In this document: positions 1-11,300 of the stretch, piece after piece
Numbering within the stretch: position 1 is the stretch's first letter
Layout of the letters: each line of letters begins with the position of its first letter
NCBI GenBank assembly: GCA_029215795.1
Contig: JARDYH010000002.1
Location: forward strand, 21,817,001 to 21,881,000
Length of the DNA stretch: 64,000 bases
DNA from: Anniella stebbinsi
Taxonomy: Eukaryota; Chordata; Lepidosauria; Squamata; Anniellidae
Reading direction: 5' to 3'
Program-made: the position numbers and the translations under genes
The notes under the pieces: model-generated
Databases searched by the model: none
What the model was told of the DNA's origin: nothing
The model's input: the letters and a program-made list of their open reading frames with translations, nothing else

Positions 1-2148
1 CTTTCTGCTAGTGTGTGCAACTATTGTACAAGAGCACAAATAATTCCTTGCAGAGGTGTGATCTCCAGGCTGGACTTTCCTCCTCTGACTAGCTCAAGCA
101 AGCTAATTCTTGATACTTCTGTCTACCTAGAGGAAGCCACTCCTGACTCTTAGAGACGTCCCCTATGGCAGCTGTGGCTGGCATGGGTTGGCTGAACAAC
201 AGATCCTGAGGAACTATAGGACCGGTCAGGCTCTGGAGCAGAGCACATGCCCCACTCTGAATTGCTGCCTTGGGCATTCTTGATGGTGGGTTCCGGCAGG
301 CCCTGATAGTGGCCAAGGCCTGAATTTGCAGTCTCCCGAGGGAGTAAGTATGGCAGGGCTGGATAGAAGCACTGCGAGTGGGCTGGTGCTGGGAGCGGTC
401 CGCAAGGATCATTGCTTGTTCTGAACCACTCAGACATGCTAAACAGCTTTTCAGTTTACAGTCTTGGACAGCTTCCTCATCAGGGCCATGCAAAACAGAG
501 GGGAAGGGGGAGGAGAGAAGCAAAGGACGATATAAGGCAGAGAACAGGTTTGTTTGTTTTTTAAAAGCAGGCTGAAAATGGAGACAGAGTAACGTGAAAA
601 GGACCAAGGAGTGAAAGATTAAGAAAAAAAGAGAGCTTAGTATTGACAAATTCAAACATATCTGAAATTGAAAAGAGGGAAGAGAACACTGACATGGGCA
701 AAATGCCGAGAACTACATGTGGAGCTATAGGGTACTAAGTCTAATGCGCTTGTCATATCACCCCTGCCTTTCTGTGAACAGTCAGAGGGCTTATTAAGGT
801 GGTTTTGAAAGTATCGATAGCAGGGCTAGCACATTCGTGTGTTTAGTTTAAGTCTGATTTGTAGACCTGGAGTTCCTTAAGGCTTGCTATTCTTTGGTTA
901 ATCTTCTTTCTTGGGGGCTGCCTATACAGCAGCAGATTGCCATGATAAGCAAAACCCCACGCTTTTGCTGTTTTGGGGTGGTAGTGACTAATCCTGATGC
1001 TGTAGAAAAGGCACGGAGTTTCCAGCAGCCGGGCCCGTCCTCCGCCTGGGTGGATGGTAACCAATCAGGGGTTGCCATCCACCTGGTCACACCTCTACAT
1101 GGAGGATGGCTGAAGGGCTGTGTTCGCCTTGTTCCATCCTGAAAAGTCGGGGTAAGTTCCAGACTTTGAAAAAGTGGGGTTTCTCTGGCTTCGAGGTGGT
1201 GGCTGCATCATATAATCGATGCAGCACCACCGTGGATGCACTTTGGGCGTCCAGAACATTTAGACAGACCCCTGGGCACATATCTTGATCCTTTGTGTGC
1301 AGGCTTCACTCCCAGATGCTTTTCTGATGGAGCCATGGAACTAAAAACAGAGAAAGGATGGGAAAGCAGAAGTAGAGGGAGAAAAATATAAGGTTTTGAG
1401 ATGTGTGTTTAATATAAGAAAACAAAGATTCAGAGACAAGTAAAGGGCCATAAAGTAAGAGGGAAAAGAAAACAAGGAAAAACAGACCAAAAAGAAGATT
1501 TTTTTTTCTCTAGGAGAAAGAGAAAATCATATTTAGTTTCTGAGCTTGGCAGGAAAGGAATTGGGAGGGGAGTCCTCTGGGGAGGAAAAAGTATTAATTA
1601 TTAAGTAACTTGATCTCTGTGCCTTTTGCTACTAAGAGGCATAAAACCTAGCCTGGAGACCAATACAGAAAAGAAACACTACAATCTAAGGTATGGGGGT
1701 TCAAAAGACACTAAACATAGTGAAAACTGATACTAACCTGAACAATTATGGTAAACAGAAATTAACCTTTCAGTACTGAGTTTTTCTCATATCTCCTGGG
1801 GATATGAGTTGTGGATAATGCGCAAGGTTTTTTGAGTTGTGGATAATGCACAATGACGTCCAGATACTTACTTTGGGTCTATCCTTTCAACACTGGGTAC
1901 ACCGCAGGTTCCAGATTTTATTTTAGTTTTTAGTACCCTTGCAATATAAGTGATAAGCCATAACACTATATTTTTATACATTACATTGCAATAATTGTAA
2001 AATGCATTTCATTTTTTTAAAATAATCTTTTTTTAAAAAAAATCCATTTGAAAGTATATATATTGAAACGTTTAAACTTTCATTCTATTTGTCACAGGAG
2101 AGAATAGGAAGCTATGAGTAGAGGAAAGTACATAAAGGTTAAATATAC
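1..2148. other. Intron or gene-flanking sequence without a confident gene
   Basis: No exon fitting the phase of the last CPLANE1 exon was recognised. A minus-strand open stretch at 89-655 and a 73-residue one at 843-1064 look protein-like in places but have no convincing splice context. Positions 1190-1240 contain a short imperfect palindrome around GCTGCATCATATAATCGATG. At 1807-1852 a 19-21 base unit (GAGTTGTGGATAATGC) occurs twice in tandem. AT-rich sequence follows from 1960. Confidence 0.5.
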
Positions 2149-2393
2149 CAATTTAGTATTGCTAAATTCTTTTTCCATTCTTTCTGCCACGTTCTGTAGG
2201 GTCAATAGCTGTCTATCCATTTCCTGTAGTTTGGTAGAAAACTGCTGTCTGCTAATGTTTCTGGCTAACAATTCTGTGGAGGAATTAGTGCTGAAATCCT
2301 CATGCAGGAAGCTCAAGGCTAGATGATCACCGGCAATTTCTGTCTCTACAATTTCTGATGGCACTCGCGGTGATTCTGTTTGAAGAATATCTA
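2149..2393 (-). CDS. CPLANE1: CPLANE1 window exon 26 (last exon found)
   Basis: 245 nt. Acceptor TTTAATTTAAAG|TAG, donor AAATTG|GTATAT. Encodes V-DILQTESPRVPSEIVETEI, then LLARNISRQQFSTKLQEMDR and QLLTLQNVAERMEKEFSNTK, a predicted coiled coil. Ends in phase 0. No following exon was recognised in the remaining 2.1 kb, so the gene 3' end is probably outside the window. Confidence 0.8.
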
Positions 2394-5300
2394 CTTTAAA
2401 TTAAAAAAGAAAAACTGTTAAGGACCGATTGACCCTTGCTACCGTTTTGAGCTTCTAAAAGTCAACGACTACAGGGTTCATTTATATATAAAATTTCTCA
2501 GTTGCTTTCTCAAACAGAGCTAATAAAGCGATGTACTACAATGAAATATACAGGTTTCTGTTAAAAACAAAGAGGCTGGAAGGGGAGAACGTAGTTAAAT
2601 GCCATTAAAAGGAATACATTTTAATTGCAACTACAAAAATTAAAGATATTCACCTTCACTCTTGAATTCTTCTGGTGGAATTGCATTAGTAACAGATGCT
2701 GCCATGTGATGCAGTTTTGCAGAAGTTGGAAATCCAGTCTTCCTAGGTGGTGTGGCAATGTGGTTTGGAGCAGACTCAGATATATCAGGCAAATTTTTCA
2801 GAAGATCGCCATTTTCTATATCAATCACATTGATGTATTTCCTTCCATTCTAAACCAGATTAAAAAGCACTGTATTATGGGGTAGGAAGCAATATTAAAA
2901 TACTCAGGGTTTTTCAAATGCGTCACAGAATTGAACCTCTCTCCCTATAGTTGACCTATTAATGAGGCAGACAGACAGGCATTCTAACTGTTGCATTATC
3001 AGCAAATATTTCTCATTACTAACCAAATCAGATGAAGCAGCAGATAATGAGGATGGTAAAAGCGTCTCTGCTGCTTCAGTGAGGAATCTGAGGTTCAAGT
3101 ACAGATCTGGTGGCAATGTCTGAGAAACACATGAAGGCAAATGTTCTGTGAAAAGAGAAAGAAATGGTCAAAGTCACCATGGGAAGTAAATATCCTGGCA
3201 TGCTAGAAAGCCTATTTAGAAATAGTAAGAATGCCACTGGTAAAAATACAGAAATGTTGAAAGACATTTACTCAAAATCTAAAGCAGGGGTGGGCAACAT
3301 GTGTTTTCCCCAATTTACCAAAAGTTGTTTTTTTTATGAAATGGCAGCCATAATGGCTACTGAGCACCAAAGGGGTCAAAATTAGCTAATGTTGACCCTG
3401 TAGTCACTATGGAGGCCATTCTTAACATTATTACTTTAGGCATGGGGGGGGTAAAAATGCCCCCCAGTCCCAGTTGCCCACCTCTGATCTAAAGCTTCAG
3501 AGAGCAAATGTGGTGTAGTAGCTGAAGTGTTGGACTGAGAGTCGGGAGACCTCCAATGGGTGGCTTTGGGCCAGTCACAGACTCTCAGCCCAGGGTTGTT
3601 ATTGTGAAGATAAAATGGAGAGGAAGAGGATTATGTACACTCTTGGGTTCCTTAAGGAGGAAAAAGGCGGGATATAAATGTAATAAATGAATGAAGGTTC
3701 CAGTATGCATGTATAGCTCTGCAGAGGTCAGGACTTCCTATTTTCTTTGGTTAAAAAGTCTTTGTGCAGATACGGAGATTCTTAAACTGTAGAAAAGAAC
3801 AGACAATATTTTGCACATGTGATGCACACTAATTGCCCTTGTGCATACACAAGAGCCACTAAATTGTGGGCTACACAGAATGTATTATACTATATTTACA
3901 AAAATACTTTTATATAACGAACTACTGTTTGAGAAGTAACTAATCACTTTGATGGCACTCTGCATTCTACAAGTGCTAAACAGTCTTTATTACATTTACG
4001 TCACAATATGCTCCAAGTCAAATCAATATTATTCTTTAAAAATACAAGCTTAAAATTCAATGTGATCTCAAACTGGGCATCTGATCTGGTAGTGTAACCA
4101 GACTGGCAACAAAACAATAAAATGAAATTCAATAAAGTATAGTATTGCATAATCCTTAGGCAATTAGAAATGCAGGTTGCTTACCTGTAACTGTAGTTCT
4201 TCGTGTGGTCATCTGTGCATTCACACATATGGGCTCTGCGCCGGCGCCGAGCCCCAATCGGGAAAACTTCTCTAGCTAGCTTATTGCTTTTTGGCGGGAA
4301 CCCCTCCCCCACCATCCATCGCGCATGCTCCGGGTCCCGCCTTACCTCAGTTCTCTGAGACCGCGTTATGGTCTCGCACCAGGCAATAAATAGGAGACAA
4401 ATGCGCTCTATACCTCCTGCATACACCAAAGCGTTGCAACGAGGGGATGGCGGGCGGGTTGTGTGAATTCACAGATGACCACTCGAAGAACTACAGTTAC
4501 AGGTAAGCAACCTGCATTTCTTCTTCGTGGTCTCTGTGCATCACACATATGGGCGATTAATCAGCCAACTTACCGGAGGTGGGAATGCACGCTGGTGAGT
4601 CACTGACAAATGAAAGATAGGACCGCTCGGCCGAACGATGCGTCCCTTGCCGCTCTGACGTCCAGCCTGTAGTGCTTCACAAATGTCGAGGCACTGGACC
4701 ATGTCGCCGCCCTACAAATGTCCGGCACCGACGAGCCATGGATCAAGGCTGACGAAGTGGCTTGCCCCCTTGTCGAATGTGCCGTGAAAGAAACAGGTGG
4801 CTGTTTGTGAAGAACTTGGTAAGCCAGTACAATAGTGTCCACAATCCAATGTGCTAGGCGTTGGGGGGATACTGCCAATCCCTTTGTTTTACCACCGTAG
4901 CAGACAAAAAGCTTATCCGATTTACGGATAGCCTCCGTTCTCTTTTTATAAAAGGCGAGAGCACGTTGTACATCCAAGGCATGTAAAGCCGCAGAGAGGG
5001 GGTCTGTAGAAGACTTAAAAAACGTTGGAAGAACTATCTGTTGATTAACGTGGAACGTGGTAGACACTTTGGGAACAAACGAGGGGCCAGGACGTAACAC
5101 AACCTTGTCCCGAAAAAACTGGGTGTAAGGAGGTCCCACCATTAGTGCCGCCAGTTCTGAGGCACGTCTAGCGGATGTTATGGCGACCAAGAAAATGGTC
5201 TTAAACGTTAGTAATCGGAGGTCAATCGTAGCTAACGGCTCGAAGGGCTTAGTCATTAGCGCCGTTAAGACTACCGATAAACTCCATTGAGGAACAATTG

Positions 5301-8300
5301 GTCGCACTGGTGGGAACATGTGACGCAGTCCCTTCATAAAGGTTTTTGCCACTGGGTGTGTGAAAGCTGTATAGCCGTCAATCTTAGCGTGTTGTCCTGA
5401 AACGGCTGCTAGATAGACTTTGATAGATGAGGGTTTTAGGCCTGCTGCATGAAGTGAATAAAGGAACTCTACTATCCCTGATATGGGGCCATCGTGAGCT
5501 GGGAACCCCTTGTCCTTAGCAAATTTCGTAAACCGGTTCCATTTTCTAGAATAGGATGCCCTCGTAGACGGTTTAACGGAGGCCTCGAAGATGGAACGGA
5601 GCGCCGGAGGCATATCTAAGGATTGCCAACTGGTTGGATCCGCCACGCTGTGAGGTGTAGCGTCTGTAGGTCGGGGTGCAGGATCGCCCCCGCATTCTTG
5701 GACAGTAGGTGTGGTACCCTGGGCAGGCGCCACCACTGTCCTCGAGACAGACGATAGAGGGTGGTAAACCAGTGTTGTCTTGGCCACCAAGGGGTCACTA
5801 GTATTGCATTTAGAGGGCACCTTGCGGCTTTGGCCACCGTTTGCGGAATCAGTGGAAACGGGGGGAACATATATAGGAAGCCGTTGGACCAGTCCCACTG
5901 GAATGCATCTCCGAGAGATGCAGGTCCAATCCCCGCCCGAGAACAGTAGTCCTGGCAAACGGCATTTGCAGAAGTCGCAAACAGGTCTATCGACGGCTTG
6001 CCCCACTTTGTAAAAAGGCGCTTCAGCACGTCCTGGGACAGCTCCCACTCGTGAGTATCGGTGAATTCCCGACTGAGTGTGTCTGCCTCTGTATTGTCCG
6101 TACCCGCAATGTGGAGTGCGGTTAGACAGATGTCCCTGCGAATGGTCCACTGGAGAATGTCTAGGGCCAAGCGCAGAATGCGGGGAGATCTGGTGCCGCC
6201 CTCCTTGTTTATGTACCACACTACAGTGGTGTTGTCCGACAAGATGCGAACCCTCTGTCCCTGGAGCTGTGGCAGGAAGGCGTGTAGTGCTCGTTTTACG
6301 GCCAGAAATTCCAGGAGATTGATATGGAGCTGCGACTCTGACTGTGACCATTTTCCTTGAATTTGCAGGCCGTTGTAGTGTGCCCCCCACCCGTGTAGAG
6401 AAGCGTCCGTTGTGACAATTCGAGTGGGACCTTTTTGATAGAACGGCATGCCCTGGCCCAGATGAGTTGCGGATGACCACCACCGGAGAGACGACGGTAT
6501 GGTAAGTATTATTCTCCTTGGATTTAGGTAAGGACGGTAGTGCCTGAGAAGAACTTGCTGTAGCGGACGCATGTGGAGACGTGCCCAGCGGACAACGAAT
6601 ACCGCGGCGGCCATGAAACCTAGCATGCGCAGCACAGTGAACGCTGTCGCACGAGAGTGTTGGTGAAGCTTTGAAGCGAGGGATACGACATTTTGAATGC
6701 GTTCGGGCGGCAGGTACGCCCTTCCCACGGTTGAGTCCAGCATCACCCCTATAAATTGAATAATTTGTGTTGGATGAAAAATGGACTTTTCTTCGTTTAT
6801 TTGCAGTCCCAGGCTGTCCAGACAAGACGTGACGAGGTTGACGTCGGAGAGCGCTTGCGTCCGGGATGGCGAAACGATCAACCAATCGTCGAGGTAGGGA
6901 TAGAGCTCGACATTTAGCGACCTTAGATGGGCGCATACCACTGCCATGCATTTGGTAAATACTCTTGGTGCAGTCCGGAGGCCAAAGGGAAGGACTGAAA
7001 ACTGATACACTTGCTCTCCTACAACAAATCTCAGATATTTGCGATGAGTTGGGTGTATTGGGATGTGAAAATAAGCGTCCTTGAGGTCGACCAAGGTGAA
7101 CCATCGGTTTCGCTTTAGGAGGGGCAGGATTTGGGCCAACGTGACCATGCGAAATTTCTTTGGCTTTATGAATTTGTTCAAATGCCTGAGATCCATTATG
7201 GGGCGAAGGCCGCCGTCTTTCTTCGGAACCGTGAAGTAGAGCGAGTAAAAACCCGCTTTTAAAAGTCTTGAGGGAACGCGGACAATTGCCTTCTTCTGCA
7301 AAAGGGTTATTGTCTCCTGCAGCAACGTAGGCGATGGCGGAGTGGTCCTCACAGTGCCTAGAGGTGGGTAGGCTTGAAATTCTATGAGGTAGCCATCGGA
7401 AATTGTGGAGAGTACCCACTCGTCGGTTGTTATGGATCGCCAGCGATCCAGAAAGGGTCGGAGCCTGGTGGTCTGACTCCGTGGCAGGAGGATAGGGACG
7501 GAGTCAAAGACGCCGTTTTGACGTTTGATCCTGTCGACGGGTCTTGTTATATCGGTTTGCCTGTTTTCTTGGTTGAAAGGAAGACTGCGACTGTTGTGTT
7601 TGAAAACGCTGGGTGCGCTCTTGTCGTCTAGGTTGGTACTGGAAGGGTCTGTACCATTGGCGCGAACGAGATCGCTGTTGCATTTGCTGTTGCGCAGGTG
7701 TACTCATTTTACGAGCTGTCATCTTTGACTTATGGATCACGTCCATGGTGTTATCCGTTGACGAATGAAAGAGACCTTCACCGTCGAACGGGAGATCCTC
7801 AATCCTAGCTTTAGTTTCAGCTGGTAACGTAGAGGTGCGCAACCAGGCATGGCGCCGCAACGCAATTGCCCCCGCGAGGGCTTTCGCTGCACAATCTGTT
7901 TGGTGGTTCGCCGTCGTGAGCTGCTGCCTGGACAGTCTAGTCGCTTCAGCTTGGAAGACTCTGGCCAATTCTCGCTGATCATCTGGAAGATAATCTGTCA
8001 GCGCTGAAATTTTGTTCCAGAGGAAGAGCTGGTAGCTAGCCATGGTAGCTTGGTAGTTAGCTACTTTAAAACCCAGTGTAGCTGAAGTGTAAACTCTGCG
8101 ACCAACTGTGTCCAGCTTCCTGCCCTCCTTATCGACAGGAGTAGAGTGGGTTCTCGCGGTGCGTCCCTGCGACGATTCCACTACAATGGAGTTAGGTCTG
8201 GGATGGCTACGTAGGAAAGGCGCGTCGGTGTCCTGAACCTTGTATAATGTCTCTAAACGCTTAGAAGTAGCATTCAATGTAGCTGGTGTTTCCCACGCAT

Positions 8301-11300
8301 TCTTAAAAGTCTTTAGGAGAGTGGGCACCAATGGTAGAGTGAGCTGAGGCGCCGGCTCTTCATACATGACGTCATAGATTTTGTCATTTAACTCCTCTTG
8401 CGGCTGGTTAATATCCAGACCAAGAGATTGCGCCATCCTCTGCATCTGGTCCGAGAAAGATCCCAACTCTAACGACGGTGATGGCATATCGCTAGATCCT
8501 ACCCCTTCCGGAGGAGATGGGATCGACGGGGCCTGGGACCGAACCGACGATGTGTCGGAGGCATAGTCCTCACCAGACGTTTGTGATAGGTGTCTTGGTA
8601 CAAGAGCCGTCGAAGAATGCGCTGTAGAAGGCAGCGGGCGATGTTTGCTCCCGCGTCGCGAGGATGATCCACCAATCCTCTTCCCTGTATAGGGGTCAAA
8701 AAGGTACCTCGGAGCTCTACGGTGCCGAGATCTACTTCTAGATCTATCAGAAGCTGACTCCCAATGTCGGGACCGAGATCGAGACCGGGAGGAAGATCTA
8801 GAACGGTAAGTTGTCCTCGAGGCTCTCGACGTCGGGGACGGTACGGTACCGAGTGGAGAAGGCTGAGGATAATCTTCATTGGGTCCGCCCTCTGCGCCGT
8901 GGTCGGGAGAGGCATCTGCTGGGATAACGTCCACCACCTCTAACTCAGAGGAGTATACTTCCAAGTCCAAAGTTTGTAGGGCTGGTAGCGACGATGCCCG
9001 TGGTGTCAAAGGGGCAGACCTCTGAGAAAAAATCGGTGAGGATGCCGGACGAGTAGGCGTTCGAGTCGGTCTCGTGGGCTGGCTCGCCGGTACCGGTGGA
9101 TCGGAAAGCCGCGGCGTCGACTGCGCTGATTTACGGCTCGATACCGACTTTCTCGGTTGGTCCCCCGATGTCGAGGGATGACTCGATGTCGACGGCCGGA
9201 CCTTCGGTGTCGGCCGGTCCTTCGGTGTCGAGGAGTGACTCAATGTCGGTGGACAGGTCTTCGACACCGAATGGTGACTTGACGTCGACGTCGTGGGCCG
9301 CTTCGGTGTCGTCGAGGGTTCCAGCGGCGATTCCGACGGTCTTTTACGAGCCGGAGTACAATCCTCTCTCGGTGTCGAGAGCCTCTTCGACTGCTTCGAT
9401 ACCGAAGGGCGCTTCGGTGTCGATGTCGCATGCTTCAATTTCGTAGACTTCTTAGTCTTGCCAGATTTTTTAGCCGCTAGGGTGGACTTTTTGGACGGTT
9501 TCGTCAGGAGCTGCGGCGAAGGTGCCTCTGCTGCGTCCCCAGGCAGGGAGGAGCAGGGAGATGCCGGTTGAGAGCGATTTACGGATTTGCGCCCACGCTC
9601 ACCGGATAGCGACTGGCCAGTAACCGAGTGTACTGGTGAAGACTGTCGTGGTCGGTCCACCGCGGACAGGGCCTTACTCCATAGCAGGCTCTTGAGCCTG
9701 TCTGCTCGATTTTTTCTGGTTTGGCGGGAAAAAGTCAAGCAATGGGGGCATGAGTCCACCACATGCCCCTCTCCCAAGCATACTAGGCACAACGAGTGTC
9801 CATCGGTCAGGGTTAACTTAGCCCTGCAACGGGAGCAATGTTTGAAAAGCGCTGCCTGCGCCATAACTATTAAGGACAGGGCGTCCAACTATTATAACTA
9901 ACTAACTATTTTAACAATAACTTTTTTTTTTTTTTTTTTTTAATATATTTCTGTCAACAATAAACTAATACTAACACTAAGCTAATGAAAAAAACTGTCT
10001 TTACTTTCCTCAGATACTGCGAACGAAGAATTCGTCCGGAGAAGTCTCCCGCGAGGCGATCAGCTACGCGGTCGAAGAAGAACTGAGGTAAGGCGGGACC
10101 CGGAGCATGCGCGATGGATGGTGGGGGAGGGGTTCCCGCCAAAAAGCACTAAGCTAGCTAGAGAAGTTTTCCCGATTGGGGCTCGGCGCCGGCGCAGAGC
10201 CCATATGTGTGATGCACAGAGACCACGAAGAAGAACTGCCCAATATGCTCCCCACATTATCTCACAAAGTTTTGTAAGGTAGGCGTCATATAATAAGGTA
10301 ACACAATATAATGGCAGCTGAGAAATAGTGGCTTGTCTAAGACTACTAAGAAGTTTGTAGCTGAGCTGAGATTAGAGCCAAACGATTTCTAATTGCTCTT
10401 AACTACACTATATATAGAAATGAATAAACAAGAAATCAGTCCCCTAAAATATCTAGTCATTTCATGTGATGAACTCCCAACAGAAAATTCTGTGAATGCT
10501 GCATATCTCTCTCAGAAGAACTTGAACTATGTTGCAAAGGACTACAGTACACAAGACGCAGAAGATGTATTATAAGATCTCTTACAATGTTTTTTTCCCT
10601 TCTTCTTTGTGGTAACCACGGGTGGATCTGATTCTGTTTGGAGCAGCAGTACTGGGGAGGGGGTGAACTCAGCTTTGGATGGGGGAATTAGACTGAGAAA
10701 TGGAATGGGGGGGAAGCCTCCCTCTCCCATTGCCACTGAGCTAATCAAGCATACGAAAATATCATAATGAAATCAGTTATGTGCTGGGGAGTTCATTCCT
10801 TCGCAATCATTTGGAACACAAAAATAAACTTTGCTCATATGTTCTTTTCTGAGATCAGTGAACAAGCTCAAGGAGGGGCAAAGACTAAATATGAACTTCT
10901 CAGCATATCTTAGATAAAATTACTGACCATGAAAAAGGAGTATGTAAAGGAAAAATGTAGTCTATAAAAATGTGGTTAGCTGTGGCAATTAGTAACGATC
11001 GAACATGAACTTTAAATACATATTGATGGGGTAAAGAAATTACTTCCCTGTGCAATACTATAGCCATTTTTATACATAAAATCTCTCTTTAGATTTTGAC
11101 AACAGTGAAATAAGGTTAAGCGTTTCCTCAATGAAGATACAATGTACATTAAAAAAGTGTAAACAAATTAACACAAATAGATTGACAGGAAGCACACCTG
11201 TTACAGATGCAGAAGCAGAGGTGATTGGTTGGATTTTACTATGTTCTGAAACTATTTCATCTGTGATATTTTGCATAGCTGGATGTGATTTAAGAACTAG

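Larger units (their letters stand above)
4169..10235 (-). mobile_element. DIRS-type tyrosine-recombinase retrotransposon, copy A (full length)
   Basis: About 6.07 kb, in the same orientation as CPLANE1 and inside the intron between window exons 23 and 24. It has inverted terminal repeats (4169-4366 and 10073-10235) and an internal complementary region (4461-4556) that joins the complements of both outer ends. The three ORFs are a gag-like one, RT-RNase H-methyltransferase-like, and tyrosine recombinase. No target-site duplication is visible, as expected for recombinase-mediated insertion. All frames are open, so this copy may be recent or functional. Confidence 0.9.

Noticed and set aside
89..655. 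188-codon minus-strand open frame (and an overlapping 95-codon frame at 150-437) as a final CPLANE1 exon
   Set aside because: No good acceptor/donor pair in the needed phase, and the sequence does not resemble any part of the protein I can recall. Left unassigned.
843..1064. 73-codon minus-strand frame ending KELQVYKSDLN as a gene
   Set aside because: Protein-like composition but no splice context, homology or partner frame; could be repeat debris.
7374..7631. 85-codon plus-strand ORF over the DIRS gag/RT junction
   Set aside because: Antisense shadow of two overlapping coding frames.
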